Of a stretch of DNA of 64,000 nt, positions 25,527 through 36,484 are shown in pieces. The DNA is from an uncultured Roseobacter sp. GTDB taxonomy: Bacteria > Pseudomonadota > Alphaproteobacteria > Rhodobacterales > Rhodobacteraceae. The notes below the pieces were generated by a model. That model was given only the letters and a program-made list of their open reading frames with translations. It ran no database searches and was not told where the DNA came from. The number at the start of each line of letters is the position of its first letter. The stretch's first letter is position 1. Position numbers and translations under genes: made by a program. The stretch is from positions 705,001-769,000 of the forward strand of contig NZ_CANMNK010000001.1 in the NCBI RefSeq assembly GCF_947499265.1, read 5' to 3'.

Positions 25527-26255
25527 TCAGTTTGTCAGCCCGGCAATGGCAAGCCCAATGCTCGCGGTGCGGGCAGCTTCTTCATCGCAGTGTGGTGGAT
25601 CGGGGTCGCCGGGTCTGCGCATTGCCATCCAGACCAGCATTTCCAGTGCCGCGCGCGAAGCCGCAGCAATATCGAGATCACGCCGGACATGACCTGACCT
25701 GGCGAGACGATCAATGCAGGCTTCGAAATCCCTGAAAAACAATCTGCGCTGACCCTTTGTATAGAGCCGTTCAAGTAATGCGGTCTCCTTGGAACACTTG
25801 TCTAGCAAGGCGATAAGCTGGTGCTCGCGCCTGAGCATGTCATAGGTCTCGGACAAGACTGCCGACAGCACGTCAGGGCTCGGCGGTGCGTGCAGCGCGG
25901 CCTTCAGCGCTGGCCAATCCAGCCTTTCGTCAAGGGCGCGCGTCGCAGCTTTCTTCAACCGCGCCGCACTGAACTTCACGGGCTTTCCGGCGTCCGGTAG
26001 ATCGAACCGCGCCGCGTAGAGAAGTGCGAGTTCGATCAGCGCTTCTTTCTCAGCGACATAGACATAAATCGTCCCCGCCGCGACATCAGCGGCGCGCGCG
26101 ACATCAGCGACCTGGGTCAACCGCGGCCCGTTGGTCGCCAGCACATGGCGCGCCGCACGGGCGATGGCCTTAAGCTTCGCCGGGCTTCGCTGGGGGCCCC
26201 GACGACTTGAAGATTTTTTTATTTTCTGCTTATTATGAATGAATGATTCGCTCAT
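25527..26255 (-). CDS. TetR family transcriptional regulator
   Basis: 242 residues with a Lys/Arg/Ser-rich leader of about 30 residues. HTH at about 35-80: LTQVADVARAADVAAGTIYV, YVAEKEALIELALLY. The large C-terminal domain (FFRDFEACIDRLARSGHVRR, ALEMLVWMAMRRPGDPDPPH) matches TetR proteins that bind hydrophobic ligands. Divergent from the acyltransferase gene with only 19 bases between starts; a dyad overlaps its own start codon, so it probably represses both. Confidence 0.9.
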   Translation of the reverse strand: MSESFIHNKQKIKKSSSRRGPQRSPAKLKAIARAARHVLATNGPRLTQVADVARAADVAAGTIYVYVAEKEALIELALLYAARFDLPDAGKPVKFSAARLKKAATRALDERLDWPALKAALHAPPSPDVLSAVLSETYDMLRREHQLIALLDKCSKETALLERLYTKGQRRLFFRDFEACIDRLARSGHVRRDLDIAAASRAALEMLVWMAMRRPGDPDPPHCDEEAARTASIGLAIAGLTN

Positions 26256-26256
26256 T
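26242..26256. promoter_or_regulatory. Candidate TetR operator overlapping the tetR start
   Basis: AATGA (26242-26246) and TCATT (26252-26256) are a 5-bp dyad around TTCGC, covering the tetR start codon at 26253-26255 and lying in the 19-base gap region before the acyltransferase gene. Short odd-spaced dyads of this type are usual for TetR-family sites. Confidence 0.35.
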
Positions 26257-26274
26257 ATTTAGGAGTGCCTGAAA

Positions 26275-27483
26275 GTGATCGCGCTGTCCAGTCCCCCGCG
26301 TCGAAATGATGTCGATACGCTGCGCGCCGTGGTGGTATTGCTTCTGGTCCCCTTTCATACAGCCCGGCTTTTTGATGCTGAGGTCTGGCATATGAAAGAC
26401 ATGAACGCGCCATACTGGGTCGCAGACTTTCTGATCCGATCTCTCAATGTCGCGCAAATGTCGCTTCTTTTCCTGCTTGCAGGGATGAGCGCGGCTTGGG
26501 CCTTGGAGCGCCGCAGTCGGGTGGCATTTTTGCAAGAACGTTTCGCCCGGCTCATCGTGCCACTGCTGATCGGCACTGTGGTGTTGGTTGCGCCGCAGGT
26601 TTGGCTGGAACGGATCACGCCCGATGTGCCACTTCGGATGAGCCCGATCGACCACGAAGGTGGCCATTGGGCTTTCATGGTTACCTATTTTCGCTGCTGT
26701 TATCCCGCGGCCAATTTCTCGTGGCATCACTTGTGGTTCCTGCCTTACCTCTTCACGTATTGCCTGCCGCTGGCTCTTCTCGGCAATGCCGCTGTTGCTC
26801 AGCGACTTGCCCGATGGATAACCAAAGCGCCTTGGCGGCTGTTCCTGCCGGGCCTGATCCTGATTGGAATCGAGGCCGCGCTGCGCCCATCCTTCCCCAG
26901 TACGCACAACCTTGTCTGGGACTGGGCCAACCACGCGCATTACGGTTTTCTGGTGCTCTTCGGATGGTGGCTCGGGCGCAATCCGGATGTGGAGGCATCG
27001 ATCTGCGACATCCGGCAGATCGCGCTGTTCTTGGCGGCGGGGTTGGTTGCACTTTGGTTTGCGACCCTGCCAGTGGACGCTGGTGGGTTCGGTATGATTG
27101 AAACGTCGCACACCATTCGCCATATGATCCGGTTTGCCGCAGAATGGTGTCTGCTGCTGACCCTGCTGGGTTACGGAAGGATCTTGTTCAGCCGCCCAAT
27201 TCCAATCCTGAAAGCCTTCGCGCCAATTGCGCTGCCCTTCTATCTGTTTCATCAGACGATCATTGTGCTCCTTGCTTGGCTCTGGCTGGATTGGACTGGA
27301 ATGCCGCTGCTGAAAGCAACCGCTGTGGCAGTCCTGACGACCATCTTGAGTATCCTGCTTGCCTGGGGCGCGGCGCATTCTTCGGTGACGCGATTGGCAA
27401 CAGGTTTGCCGTTTCGCCGCAAACCTCGCTTCCCACTGAGGTCCTCAGAGGCGATCTGCATACGTTGGCTGGCAAGATGGTAG
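26275..27483 (+). CDS. Acyltransferase family 3 integral membrane protein
   Basis: 402 residues, GTG start with AGGAG 11 bases before. Ten or so membrane spans. Hallmarks of the acyltransferase-3 family: RRNDVDTLRAVVVLLLVPFH at residues 9-28 with the catalytic-type histidine, LFLLAGMSAAWALERRS, WHHLWFLPYLFTYCLPL and a terminal ALPFYLFHQTIIVLLAWLW. Members acylate polysaccharides, lipids or glucans (OpgC type) at the inner membrane. The target cannot be inferred; the divergent TetR gene likely controls it. Confidence 0.88.
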   Translation: MIALSSPPRRNDVDTLRAVVVLLLVPFHTARLFDAEVWHMKDMNAPYWVADFLIRSLNVAQMSLLFLLAGMSAAWALERRSRVAFLQERFARLIVPLLIGTVVLVAPQVWLERITPDVPLRMSPIDHEGGHWAFMVTYFRCCYPAANFSWHHLWFLPYLFTYCLPLALLGNAAVAQRLARWITKAPWRLFLPGLILIGIEAALRPSFPSTHNLVWDWANHAHYGFLVLFGWWLGRNPDVEASICDIRQIALFLAAGLVALWFATLPVDAGGFGMIETSHTIRHMIRFAAEWCLLLTLLGYGRILFSRPIPILKAFAPIALPFYLFHQTIIVLLAWLWLDWTGMPLLKATAVAVLTTILSILLAWGAAHSSVTRLATGLPFRRKPRFPLRSSEAICIRWLARW

Positions 27484-27563
27484 GTGTTGGTGATCGGTCC
27501 CGCGCTGCCAGCGCAGCTGAAGCAGGAAAGGGCCAAATCACCGGATGTTGTGTCTTGCCCAAA

Positions 27564-27585
27564 GGCCTGCTTACAGGCGTTTTTT
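27564..27585 (+). terminator. Probable Rho-independent terminator of the acyltransferase gene
   Basis: GCCTG (27565-27569), loop CTTA, CAGGC (27574-27578), then GTTTTTT. Short 5-bp stem with a good T-tract, 80 bases after the stop at 27483. Confidence 0.5.
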
Positions 27586-27747
27586 GCCGCCATTTGCTTT
27601 GATCTGATTTGCACGTGATTTTGGCTAGAACTGCGCAGCAAGGGTCCGCAGCGGTGCCATTCTGTCTCTCGTCCCAGGCTGTGCGATAATCAGCTAGTGG
27701 ACAAAGCTGATCTTACCCGACAATAGCTGCGCGTTTCATATGTCACT

Positions 27748-28770
27748 TCAGACCACCCAACCGAAAATATATCCCGCAGAAAGTGATCCCAGAACCGCAA
27801 GCGCGAGATAGAGCAAAAATGGTTTCAGTCTGAGAACCGGCGCAATTGCCATCGCGCCCCAGATGCTGACCACACCACCCGAGACCAAGAACGCCATCGC
27901 GGCGCCTTCGGACATGCCATTGTCAATCAAGCCGCGTGTAAGCGGAAGTGCTGCATAACCGTCGATGTAGGCCGGAGCGCCAACAAAAACGGCGGCGGGT
28001 ATGGCCCACCATTGATCTTCGCCCACATATGCTGCAAGCGCCCCTGGGGTCAGCGCGGCATTGAGGGCATATTCTGCGGCAAATGCAGGGATCAGGCAGA
28101 TCAGGATGAGCCGCGCGGTTGCCGCGAATTGAGTGCCAAAGGACCGCCGACGCGCTTGCGTTCGCCAGACCCATGGATCGAAAGTCTGAACTGCTCCAAA
28201 TCTTGCAGCGCTCAACTGGCGCGCCAATCCGTTGTCGCGCAGCGCGTTCAGTGCCCAGGGTGTCTTGGCAAACAGTCCAGTGACCGCGCCCCCGAATAGA
28301 CCCAAGCCGAAGGCTGCGAGAGTTTTGCCAATTGCGAAGCTGAGGCCGAGAGTTGCAGCCGTTGTCGCGAGCATAGCAGGGTCCGTGATCGGGGATGACA
28401 ACCAGAATGCCATGATCGGCGCAAGCGGCACGCCTGCCGCCAACAGACCTGCCATCAAGGGCAGAACTGTGACACCGCAGACTGGCGTAATGGCCCCGAT
28501 CAATGATGCGGCCGCCACTGTGCGGAGCGTCCTGCCCTCGAACGCGCCAGCGATATGCGTGTCGGCTCCGCTGGCGATGATCCATGCCGCAAGAAGAATG
28601 CCCGGAATGACGATGGGGGCGACAACAACCAAACCCCATATCACGAATTTGGCGGCATTCATGGCATGTCCCGGCCACGCAAGACCAATGCCTATGAGCG
28701 TGAGAAGACACACGCCCCACAGCACCGATTTCTTGTTTGATCGCTGGCGGGAAACTGTCTGATCCGTCAT
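27748..28770 (-). CDS. UPF0718/DUF318-type permease
   Basis: 340 residues with about eight to ten spans. The conserved permease block GAITPVCGVTVLPLMAGLLA and PIMAFWLSSPITDPAMLATT (about residues 93-135) and the second block VGAPAYIDGYAALPLTRGL with GAAMAFLVSGGVVSIW are the inverted-repeat signature of the DUF318/ArsP-like permease superfamily. Known relatives export organoarsenicals or are involved in metal and redox resistance; the conserved Cys in TPVCG is present. Divergent from a LysR regulator 85 bases away, which probably controls it. Confidence 0.82.
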   Translation of the reverse strand: MTDQTVSRQRSNKKSVLWGVCLLTLIGIGLAWPGHAMNAAKFVIWGLVVVAPIVIPGILLAAWIIASGADTHIAGAFEGRTLRTVAAASLIGAITPVCGVTVLPLMAGLLAAGVPLAPIMAFWLSSPITDPAMLATTAATLGLSFAIGKTLAAFGLGLFGGAVTGLFAKTPWALNALRDNGLARQLSAARFGAVQTFDPWVWRTQARRRSFGTQFAATARLILICLIPAFAAEYALNAALTPGALAAYVGEDQWWAIPAAVFVGAPAYIDGYAALPLTRGLIDNGMSEGAAMAFLVSGGVVSIWGAMAIAPVLRLKPFLLYLALAVLGSLSAGYIFGWVV

Positions 28771-28855
28771 GGTCTACTCCTCTGGCCTTGAAAAATAGCG
28801 GCTGGAAAGGCATGTGTGAAACGAATAGTATCAATCTCTGGTATTGGAAAACCGA

Positions 28856-29713
28856 ATGGAAAGCCTTGACAGCGACTTGCTTCGCACCTTTGTCGCCGTG
28901 GCTGAGGCGGGAAGCGTCACGGATGGCGCCGCTCGCATTTACCGATCGCAATCCGCCACCAGCCTTCAGATTAAACGCCTCGAAACCATTCTCGGCCGAC
29001 CCGTTTTTGAAAGGCATGGGCGCGGCGTTGTCTTGAGCGATACGGGCCGTCGGCTGCTGCCCGTCGCGCAAGATGTAACCGCCCGCCTAGACGCAGTGTT
29101 GCGGGATATTTCCCAAGACGTCGTGACAGGCAAACTGCGCCTGGGCATCCCAGACGATCATGGACAAGCGAAGCTGACGGAAATCATCGCTGCTTTCACG
29201 CGTCATCATCCGAAGGTCGAATTGGATGTGACATGCGCTTTGAGCACGGGATTCCCAACTGCGCTCGACAAAGGATCGCTGGATCTTGCGATTTATGAGG
29301 TAGAACGTCCAAAGAAACATGAAGAAGTGCTCTTCGAGGACCCTACATGCTGGATGTCATCCGTGCATCGGGACTTCTCAGCCGAAGAGACCTTGCCGGT
29401 GGCCGTGTTCGATCATGCCTGCTGGTGGCGCGACGTCGCAATCGCCGCTCTCAAGGCCCGTGGAAAGCCCTATCGGATCGTTTATTCCAGTCAAAGCGTC
29501 TCCGGTGTGATCGCAGCAGTTGATGCCGGGATCGCAATTGGCTTGCTGGGCCGCTCATCGCTTCACCCGGGCCTGTCAATTGTGGGGAAGAGTTTGGGCT
29601 TCAAAAGCACGCTGGCCTCGAAGCTTGTGATGGCTGAAAATGGAACGCTGGAGACCGGACCACAGAACGCCATGAAAGCAGCTATCCGCGCCGCGTTTCT
29701 CGCGAAGGTCTAG
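28856..29713 (+). CDS. LysR family transcriptional regulator
   Basis: 285 residues from the ATG at 28856; a TTG 12 bases upstream is the alternative. HTH residues 3-45: SDLLRTFVAVAEAGSVTDGA, IYRSQSATSLQIKRLETIL. Effector domain from about 90 (GKLRLGIPDDHGQAKLTEII, ALDKGSLDLAIYEVERPKKH, GVIAAVDAGIAIGLLGRSS). Divergent from the DUF318 permease gene, the likely target. Inducer unknown. Confidence 0.92.
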   Translation: MESLDSDLLRTFVAVAEAGSVTDGAARIYRSQSATSLQIKRLETILGRPVFERHGRGVVLSDTGRRLLPVAQDVTARLDAVLRDISQDVVTGKLRLGIPDDHGQAKLTEIIAAFTRHHPKVELDVTCALSTGFPTALDKGSLDLAIYEVERPKKHEEVLFEDPTCWMSSVHRDFSAEETLPVAVFDHACWWRDVAIAALKARGKPYRIVYSSQSVSGVIAAVDAGIAIGLLGRSSLHPGLSIVGKSLGFKSTLASKLVMAENGTLETGPQNAMKAAIRAAFLAKV

Positions 29714-29953
29714 GCGTGTAGCCGTTCGAACGGTCCCAGCGCATTGCGTAACTGGGCATTGATCAAGACAGTTGTCGCACAGGTAGCGAATGGCTGCTTC
29801 TCTCTTGATTGCGCGGATCCGATCTCGAACGATCAAGCATCTCTTTTGGATGGATGAAGCGAAGGTTGCAAAGCAGCATGTTTCGGAAGCCAGCACATTT
29901 ACTAAGCCGGTCATGGTCATTTCTGCTTGGAATAGAGATCTGCTTGGGGTGGC
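29714..29953. other. Gene-free interval between convergent genes
   Basis: 240 bases. Only a 12-bp self-complementary sequence CCGTTCGAACGG at 29722-29733 stands out; no T-tract terminator and no supported gene. Confidence 0.4.
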
Positions 29954-30532
29954 TCACGCCCGTCTGAACATCTGTTGTGTGACACCATTGTCTAGAACCC
30001 GGAAGTCATGCAGCGCGTAACACATGAATGCTGAATTCTCCCCAAAGAGCCGCTTTCCTGATCCCACCACAACCGGAAATGTCCAGATACGAAACTCATC
30101 GATCAGGTCATTGGCCTGCAGTGTCTGGATCAACCTTGCGCTGCCATGAACCTGCAAAAGCGGCCCGACGTCGGATTTTAGGTTTCGGACCCCCTCCACA
30201 ATATCGCCTGTGAGCGCATAGGAGTTTTCCCAACTCAACGCATTTGACGAAGACGTCGCCACATGCTTTCGCGCAGAATTCAGTATCTCAGCGACATCAG
30301 ACTTCGGCGCGGTTGGCCAATGGCTTGCAAAGATGTCGTAGGTCTTGCGACCGAACAGAATATCATAGGGCGCTGACATTGCTGTCCGCGCTACTTCGGG
30401 CATCACCTCTTCCCAATATGGCGCGGCCCATCCGCCACGCGCGAAGCCGCCGGATGTGTCCTCCTCCGGTGCGCTTGGCGCCTGCATGACCCCGTCGAGG
30501 GTCACAAATGAAAGAACTGCAAGCTCGCGCAT
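29954..30532 (-). CDS. Dihydrofolate reductase-like (RibD C-terminal domain) protein
   Basis: 192 residues. RibD_C fold: RELAVLSFVTLDGVMQAPSA at the N-terminus, GRKTYDIFASHWP near 80, LLQVHGSARLIQTLQANDLI (nucleotide-binding turn) and IDEFRIWTFPVVVGSGKRLF. These proteins bind NADPH, but stand-alone members rarely have a known substrate. Third gene of an ArsR-SRPBCC-reductase operon; its ATG begins one base after the SRPBCC stop. Confidence 0.88.
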   Translation of the reverse strand: MRELAVLSFVTLDGVMQAPSAPEEDTSGGFARGGWAAPYWEEVMPEVARTAMSAPYDILFGRKTYDIFASHWPTAPKSDVAEILNSARKHVATSSSNALSWENSYALTGDIVEGVRNLKSDVGPLLQVHGSARLIQTLQANDLIDEFRIWTFPVVVGSGKRLFGENSAFMCYALHDFRVLDNGVTQQMFRRA

Positions 30533-30533
30533 T

Positions 30534-31031
30534 TCAACCCCGCGCGCTGGTCATAGACCGGGCCAGTGCGTCCAATTTGTCAAAGGCCTGGTTCCATCCA
30601 CCTGCGCCAGCCGTGCCTTCGGCGACGCCAACATGGACGATGACCATCCGCGTTTTCTCACCAACGTCACTCAGCTCAACGATGACCTCAGTAATGTCAG
30701 GAAAGTTGTCCGGCATTCCCATGGTTTGAGGTGGGATCAGCGTGCCATCCGCGTCACACATGCTTTCGGTGTAGACGAGACGTCGGGGCGCGCTGACTTC
30801 CTTGTAGACGCCGGTAAACCACATTTCCATCTGTCGTTCTGGCGTCTGCATCGACATGCAGATTTTACGGGTGCCGCCGACGGTTACATCCATCTCGGCA
30901 GTTGGGACAGACATGCCATTTGGTCCGTACCATTGCTTGAACAAGACCGGGTCAGTCCACATCCGCCACACCATATCGATTGTGGCGTCAAATTCCCGTT
31001 CAATCCGAACCCATTCTTGTACGTCATTCAT
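30534..31031 (-). CDS. SRPBCC / AHSA1 domain protein
   Basis: 165 residues, AHSA1-like hydrophobic cavity fold: WVRIEREFDATIDMVWRMWT, DPVLFKQWYGPNGMSVPTAE, VGGTRKICMSMQTPERQMEM, RLVYTESM, ELSDVGEKTRMVIVHVGVAE. Such proteins are repeatedly found behind ArsR-type regulators, though their ligands are not known. Starts with ATG overlapping the ArsR stop by four bases. Confidence 0.88.
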   Translation of the reverse strand: MNDVQEWVRIEREFDATIDMVWRMWTDPVLFKQWYGPNGMSVPTAEMDVTVGGTRKICMSMQTPERQMEMWFTGVYKEVSAPRRLVYTESMCDADGTLIPPQTMGMPDNFPDITEVIVELSDVGEKTRMVIVHVGVAEGTAGAGGWNQAFDKLDALARSMTSARG

Positions 31032-31363
31032 GACTGCGTTCCCTTCGTATCGTTGAGCAGCGTCTCCATTACGTCAAAGCGCGCTTCCCAGATGTGTCTG
31101 TATTGATCTGTCCAACGCGCGATGTCCTGGAGCGGTCGCGTGTCAATCGTGCACGGGCGGAATTGAGCGTCTTTCCCGCGTGTGATCAGCCCGGCGTCCT
31201 CCAATACACGAATGTGTTTGGAGATTGCTGGGAGCGACATGTCAAAGGGCTCAGCCAGGTCATTTACCGTGGCTGTGCCTTTGACCAACTGCGCCAAAAT
31301 AGCCCGCCTTGTGGGGTGTGCTAAAGCGGAGAACACCGCATCCAGCTTATCACTTTCATCCAT
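31028..31363 (-). CDS. ArsR family (SmtB-type) regulator
   Basis: 111 residues; compact winged HTH: LDAVFSALAHPTRRAILAQL, GTATVNDLAEPFDMSLPAI, SKHIRVLEDAGLITRGKDAQ. It lacks the CVC metal-binding motif of ArsR itself, placing it with the non-metal SRPBCC-linked subgroup. First gene of a three-gene operon that it probably autoregulates through the palindrome at 31373-31408. Confidence 0.92.
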   Translation of the reverse strand: MDESDKLDAVFSALAHPTRRAILAQLVKGTATVNDLAEPFDMSLPAISKHIRVLEDAGLITRGKDAQFRPCTIDTRPLQDIARWTDQYRHIWEARFDVMETLLNDTKGTQS

Positions 31364-31372
31364 AGGATTATT

Positions 31373-31408
31373 ATTAAACTAGTGCGTTAATTAATCAAGA
31401 GGTTTAAT
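31373..31408. promoter_or_regulatory. Nested palindrome, candidate ArsR-family operator
   Basis: ATTAAAC (31373-31379) pairs with GTTTAAT (31402-31408) and TTAATTAA (31387-31394) sits exactly on the same centre, 31390.5. The site starts 10 bases upstream of the ArsR start codon. Two concentric dyads in an AT-rich patch fit binding of a dimer or two dimers of the ArsR protein over its own promoter. Confidence 0.55.
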
Positions 31409-31561
31409 ATCGGTAATAAGAATACAGTCAGTGGTAGCCATGGACGATGCCATTGGGATGAGGGCGCCTTGCGTTTGGGTCGGGCCTGTCGCCCGGTCGC
31501 TTTGACGGAGCAATCAAGCGTTTGTTTGCGTCATCAATGTATCTGAAAAGCTTAGGTAGCT

Positions 31562-32470
31562 TTATGCCCCAACGCTGGTTTTTTGCTTTGCCAGGTTTTG
31601 AATGAGGGCCCCAACGGTCATGAACTGATCGCTCAGCGGGCTTGCTTTTCGCCAGATCATGCCAATTGTGCGCGACGGCACCGGCTTTGAGAAGCGCGCG
31701 ACACAAACGTCCGCCGATCGGGTTTCATAGGGCAAGGCCATCTCTGGGATCAGCGTGGCACCGATCCCGGCACCCACCAGTTGGACAAGCGTGGAGAGCG
31801 AGCTGCCCTCCATAATGTGTTTGGGTTTGGCGCCCGAGAGTTCGCAAAAAGACAGCGCCTGATCACGAAAGCAATGGCCTTCTTCGAGAAGCAGCAGTTG
31901 CATCGTTTTAAGTGTGGCCGCGTTGGGAACCGGCATGTCTGCTTCAATGCTGGGTCGGACCAGGTAGAATTCCTCCTTGAACAACGCAAACTCGCGTAGG
32001 GAAGGCTCGGATATGGGCAATGCCACGATCGCCACATCAAGGTTGGAGGACATCAGGTTTTCAAGCAATGATTGTGTCACGGACTCGCGCGGTTGAAGCT
32101 CAAGATCGGGAAAGTACGTGTTGAGGGTCTGAATAATGCCGGGGAGCAGATAGGGGGCCGCGGTTGGAATGATGCCGAGCCGCAGGCGACCGGTCAGCCC
32201 GTCTTTGGAGGAGCGCACGAGTTCTTCCAAGTCATCCACACGGACGAGGATGTCCTGTATTCGGCCCAGGAAATCTTCGCCAAGCGTGGTCAGGTGCATT
32301 TTGCGCCCGGTGCGTTCAACCAATTGCCCACCAAGCATCGCCTCCAGCTCTTTCATCTGAAGAGACAACGCGGGCTGCGAAATCGCACAGGCTTCCGCCG
32401 CCCGCCCAAAATGCAGATGCGTCGCCAGCGATTTGAAGTAACGCATGTGCTTGAGCGTCAGACCGATCAT
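31562..32470 (-). CDS. oxyR: OxyR, LysR-type hydrogen peroxide sensor
   Basis: 302 residues. LysR HTH at residues 4-45 (MRYFKSLATHLHFGRAAEA, CAISQPALSLQMKELEAML). The redox switch is present: Cys200 and Cys209 in EEGHCFRDQALSFCELSG, matching the Cys199-Cys208 pair of E. coli OxyR by spacing and context. Oxidation by H2O2 would form a disulfide and activate transcription. It is divergent from katG with 103 bases between starts, so it should activate katG directly. Confidence 0.95.
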   Translation of the reverse strand: MIGLTLKHMRYFKSLATHLHFGRAAEACAISQPALSLQMKELEAMLGGQLVERTGRKMHLTTLGEDFLGRIQDILVRVDDLEELVRSSKDGLTGRLRLGIIPTAAPYLLPGIIQTLNTYFPDLELQPRESVTQSLLENLMSSNLDVAIVALPISEPSLREFALFKEEFYLVRPSIEADMPVPNAATLKTMQLLLLEEGHCFRDQALSFCELSGAKPKHIMEGSSLSTLVQLVGAGIGATLIPEMALPYETRSADVCVARFSKPVPSRTIGMIWRKASPLSDQFMTVGALIQNLAKQKTSVGA

Positions 32471-32531
32471 AAGCCTTACTTATCGTTTTGTTTTGGAGAT
32501 TCAATTGGAATAAATGTTCCTGCCAGCGTAA

Positions 32532-34751
<2,220 letters not shown>

Positions 34752-34759
34752 ACAGGATC

Positions 34760-34786
34760 GGGCACAGCACTTGGCGTGCTGTGCCC
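34760..34786 (+). terminator. Strong hairpin after katG
   Basis: GGGCACAGCAC (34760-34770), loop TTGGC, GTGCTGTGCCC (34776-34786): a perfect 11-bp stem 9 bases after the katG stop and before the convergent ABC-F gene. There is no T-tract, so it may act as a 3' stabiliser or bidirectional barrier rather than a textbook terminator. Confidence 0.6.
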
Positions 34787-34906
34787 ATCACACCTCCAAA
34801 AATCGGGGAAGCCCAACGTCCCGCCTGCGGTGGGCTCCCTTCCCTTTGTGTCTGCTACAGCCTTCGCGGGTGGACATATCGCAATCGCGCAGGACCCACC
34901 CCATCT

Positions 34907-36484
34907 TCACAGTTTGATGACACGATCAAGACCTATGCGGTCAATGAATGCACTGTCATGGCTAACGACAAGCAGCGCCCCGTCGTAGCCACGTAAGGCG
35001 GCTTCCAAGGTCTCCGTCGCCTCTATGTCGAGATGATTGCTTGGTTCATCCAGGAGAAGAAGTTGGGGCGGCTTATTGCGCCCTAATACGCATGCAAGGC
35101 CGGCCCGCAGCCGCTGGCCACCGCTGAGCGTTCCGACGATCTGGTTTGCCGCCCCTCCCCGGAACAGGAAGCGGGCAAGAACGGCGCGATGCTCGTTCTC
35201 ACTGGCGTCGGGGTCCAGGCGCGCGAAATTGTCAAGGACGGTCTCGTTGGGGTCGAGTATGCCGATGTCCTGGTCAAGCAGTTCCGCCGAGACGTGAAGG
35301 GAAACCGATCCGTGCCACGGCTTCAACGCGCCCATGATGCAGGAAAGAAGTGTTGATTTGCCTGCGCCATTGGCACCTTCGACAAGCAGGCGCTCCGGGC
35401 CACGGACCCTCAGTGATACGCTTTTCAGAATGGGGTAGCGCGGGTCATAGCCGACTGACAAATCCACCACGTCCAAAACATGTCGGCGCGACACAAGCCC
35501 GCAGGTTGGCACATCGATGCGCAGCGGTTCCAGGGCCTCGACCTTTTCCCGCGCTTCTTCCATCGCTTTGGCCGCATCGGCCACACGGCTGTCTTGCATA
35601 CGCGCCGTAGCGCCACCTGAGTTCTCGCTGCGTTCTTTGCGCGCGTCGAGAAGGATTTTTGGTTGTCCGCCAGATGCCCGCAGTTTCCGCCCCTGACGAT
35701 CTGTCCGTGCCTTGCGCTCGGCAACCACTTGCGCTTGCTTCCTGCTCTCAGTCCAGACGCGTTCCGCATGGGCAAGCTCATGTTCCGCCGCCGCGAGTTC
35801 GATGTCCTTCTGTTCACGGTAAGCGTCATAGTTTCCGCCATAACGTTTAGCACCAAGGCCCGTCAGTTCGACGATCGTATCCATTTCGGCGAGCAGGCTG
35901 CGGTCATGGCTGGCGACGACCATACCACCTTGCCACGCCCGCAGCGCACCGATCACGTGCTGGCGGCCATCGCGGTCCAGGTGATTGGTCGGTTCGTCAA
36001 GCAGAAGCATGTCAGGATCACAGAAGAAAAGCGCCGCGAGGCTCGCACGTGTTCGCTGGCCGCCGGACAACTCGCTGACCGGCACATTGAGGTCGATGTG
36101 GTCGAGACCGACACCGGCCAAAGCACGCTTCAGGCGATCTTCCAGCGTCCAGTCGGCCGCCGCAAGATCATCCTCAGTTGCCTCGCCGTCGGCTGCACGT
36201 GTCAGGATCGCAAGCTGGGCGCCTACGCCGAACAGGTCTGCGATCCTGTCATCTGGGCGATGTTCCGGGTTCTGACGAAGAAGCCCGACGACGGCCGGCC
36301 GCGTGATCGATCCTGAAGCTGGTTCGGCCTCGCCCGCCATCAGGCGCAGCAGGGTCGTTTTTCCGATCCCATTACGCCCGACGAGACCCGTGCGTTCGGG
36401 GCCAAAAGTGGCATCAATATCGGAAAGGATCAGGTTACCGGCGGGAGTGGCCCAACTGAGGTTGGCCAAGACGATGGAAGACAT
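34907..36484 (-). CDS. ABC-F family ATPase
   Basis: 525 residues, two ABC cassettes with no membrane spans. First: GRNGIGKTTLLRLMAG near 36, LSGGQRTRASLAALFF, LLLDEPTNHLDRDG. Linker about 215-310 is charged and helical (ELAHAERVWTESRKQAQVVA), the P-site tRNA interaction region of ABC-F proteins. Second: GANGAGKSTLLSCIMG, LSGGQRLRAGLACVLG, LLLDEPSNHLDIEATETLE. Such proteins act on the ribosome (translation factor or antibiotic protection). Resistance cannot be told from housekeeping by sequence alone. Confidence 0.92.
   Translation of the reverse strand: MSSIVLANLSWATPAGNLILSDIDATFGPERTGLVGRNGIGKTTLLRLMAGEAEPASGSITRPAVVGLLRQNPEHRPDDRIADLFGVGAQLAILTRAADGEATEDDLAAADWTLEDRLKRALAGVGLDHIDLNVPVSELSGGQRTRASLAALFFCDPDMLLLDEPTNHLDRDGRQHVIGALRAWQGGMVVASHDRSLLAEMDTIVELTGLGAKRYGGNYDAYREQKDIELAAAEHELAHAERVWTESRKQAQVVAERKARTDRQGRKLRASGGQPKILLDARKERSENSGGATARMQDSRVADAAKAMEEAREKVEALEPLRIDVPTCGLVSRRHVLDVVDLSVGYDPRYPILKSVSLRVRGPERLLVEGANGAGKSTLLSCIMGALKPWHGSVSLHVSAELLDQDIGILDPNETVLDNFARLDPDASENEHRAVLARFLFRGGAANQIVGTLSGGQRLRAGLACVLGRNKPPQLLLLDEPSNHLDIEATETLEAALRGYDGALLVVSHDSAFIDRIGLDRVIKL

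Noticed and set aside
26233-27378. 381-codon minus-strand frame over the acyltransferase gene
   Set aside because: Shadow; composition is Gln/Arg-rich nonsense and lacks any fold signature.
27923-29071. 382-codon minus-strand frame over the permease and LysR genes
   Set aside because: Runs through two real genes in other frames; no motif.
29722-29733. 12-bp palindrome CCGTTCGAACGG
   Set aside because: Located between the 3' ends of convergent genes with no T-tract; too short to assign a function.
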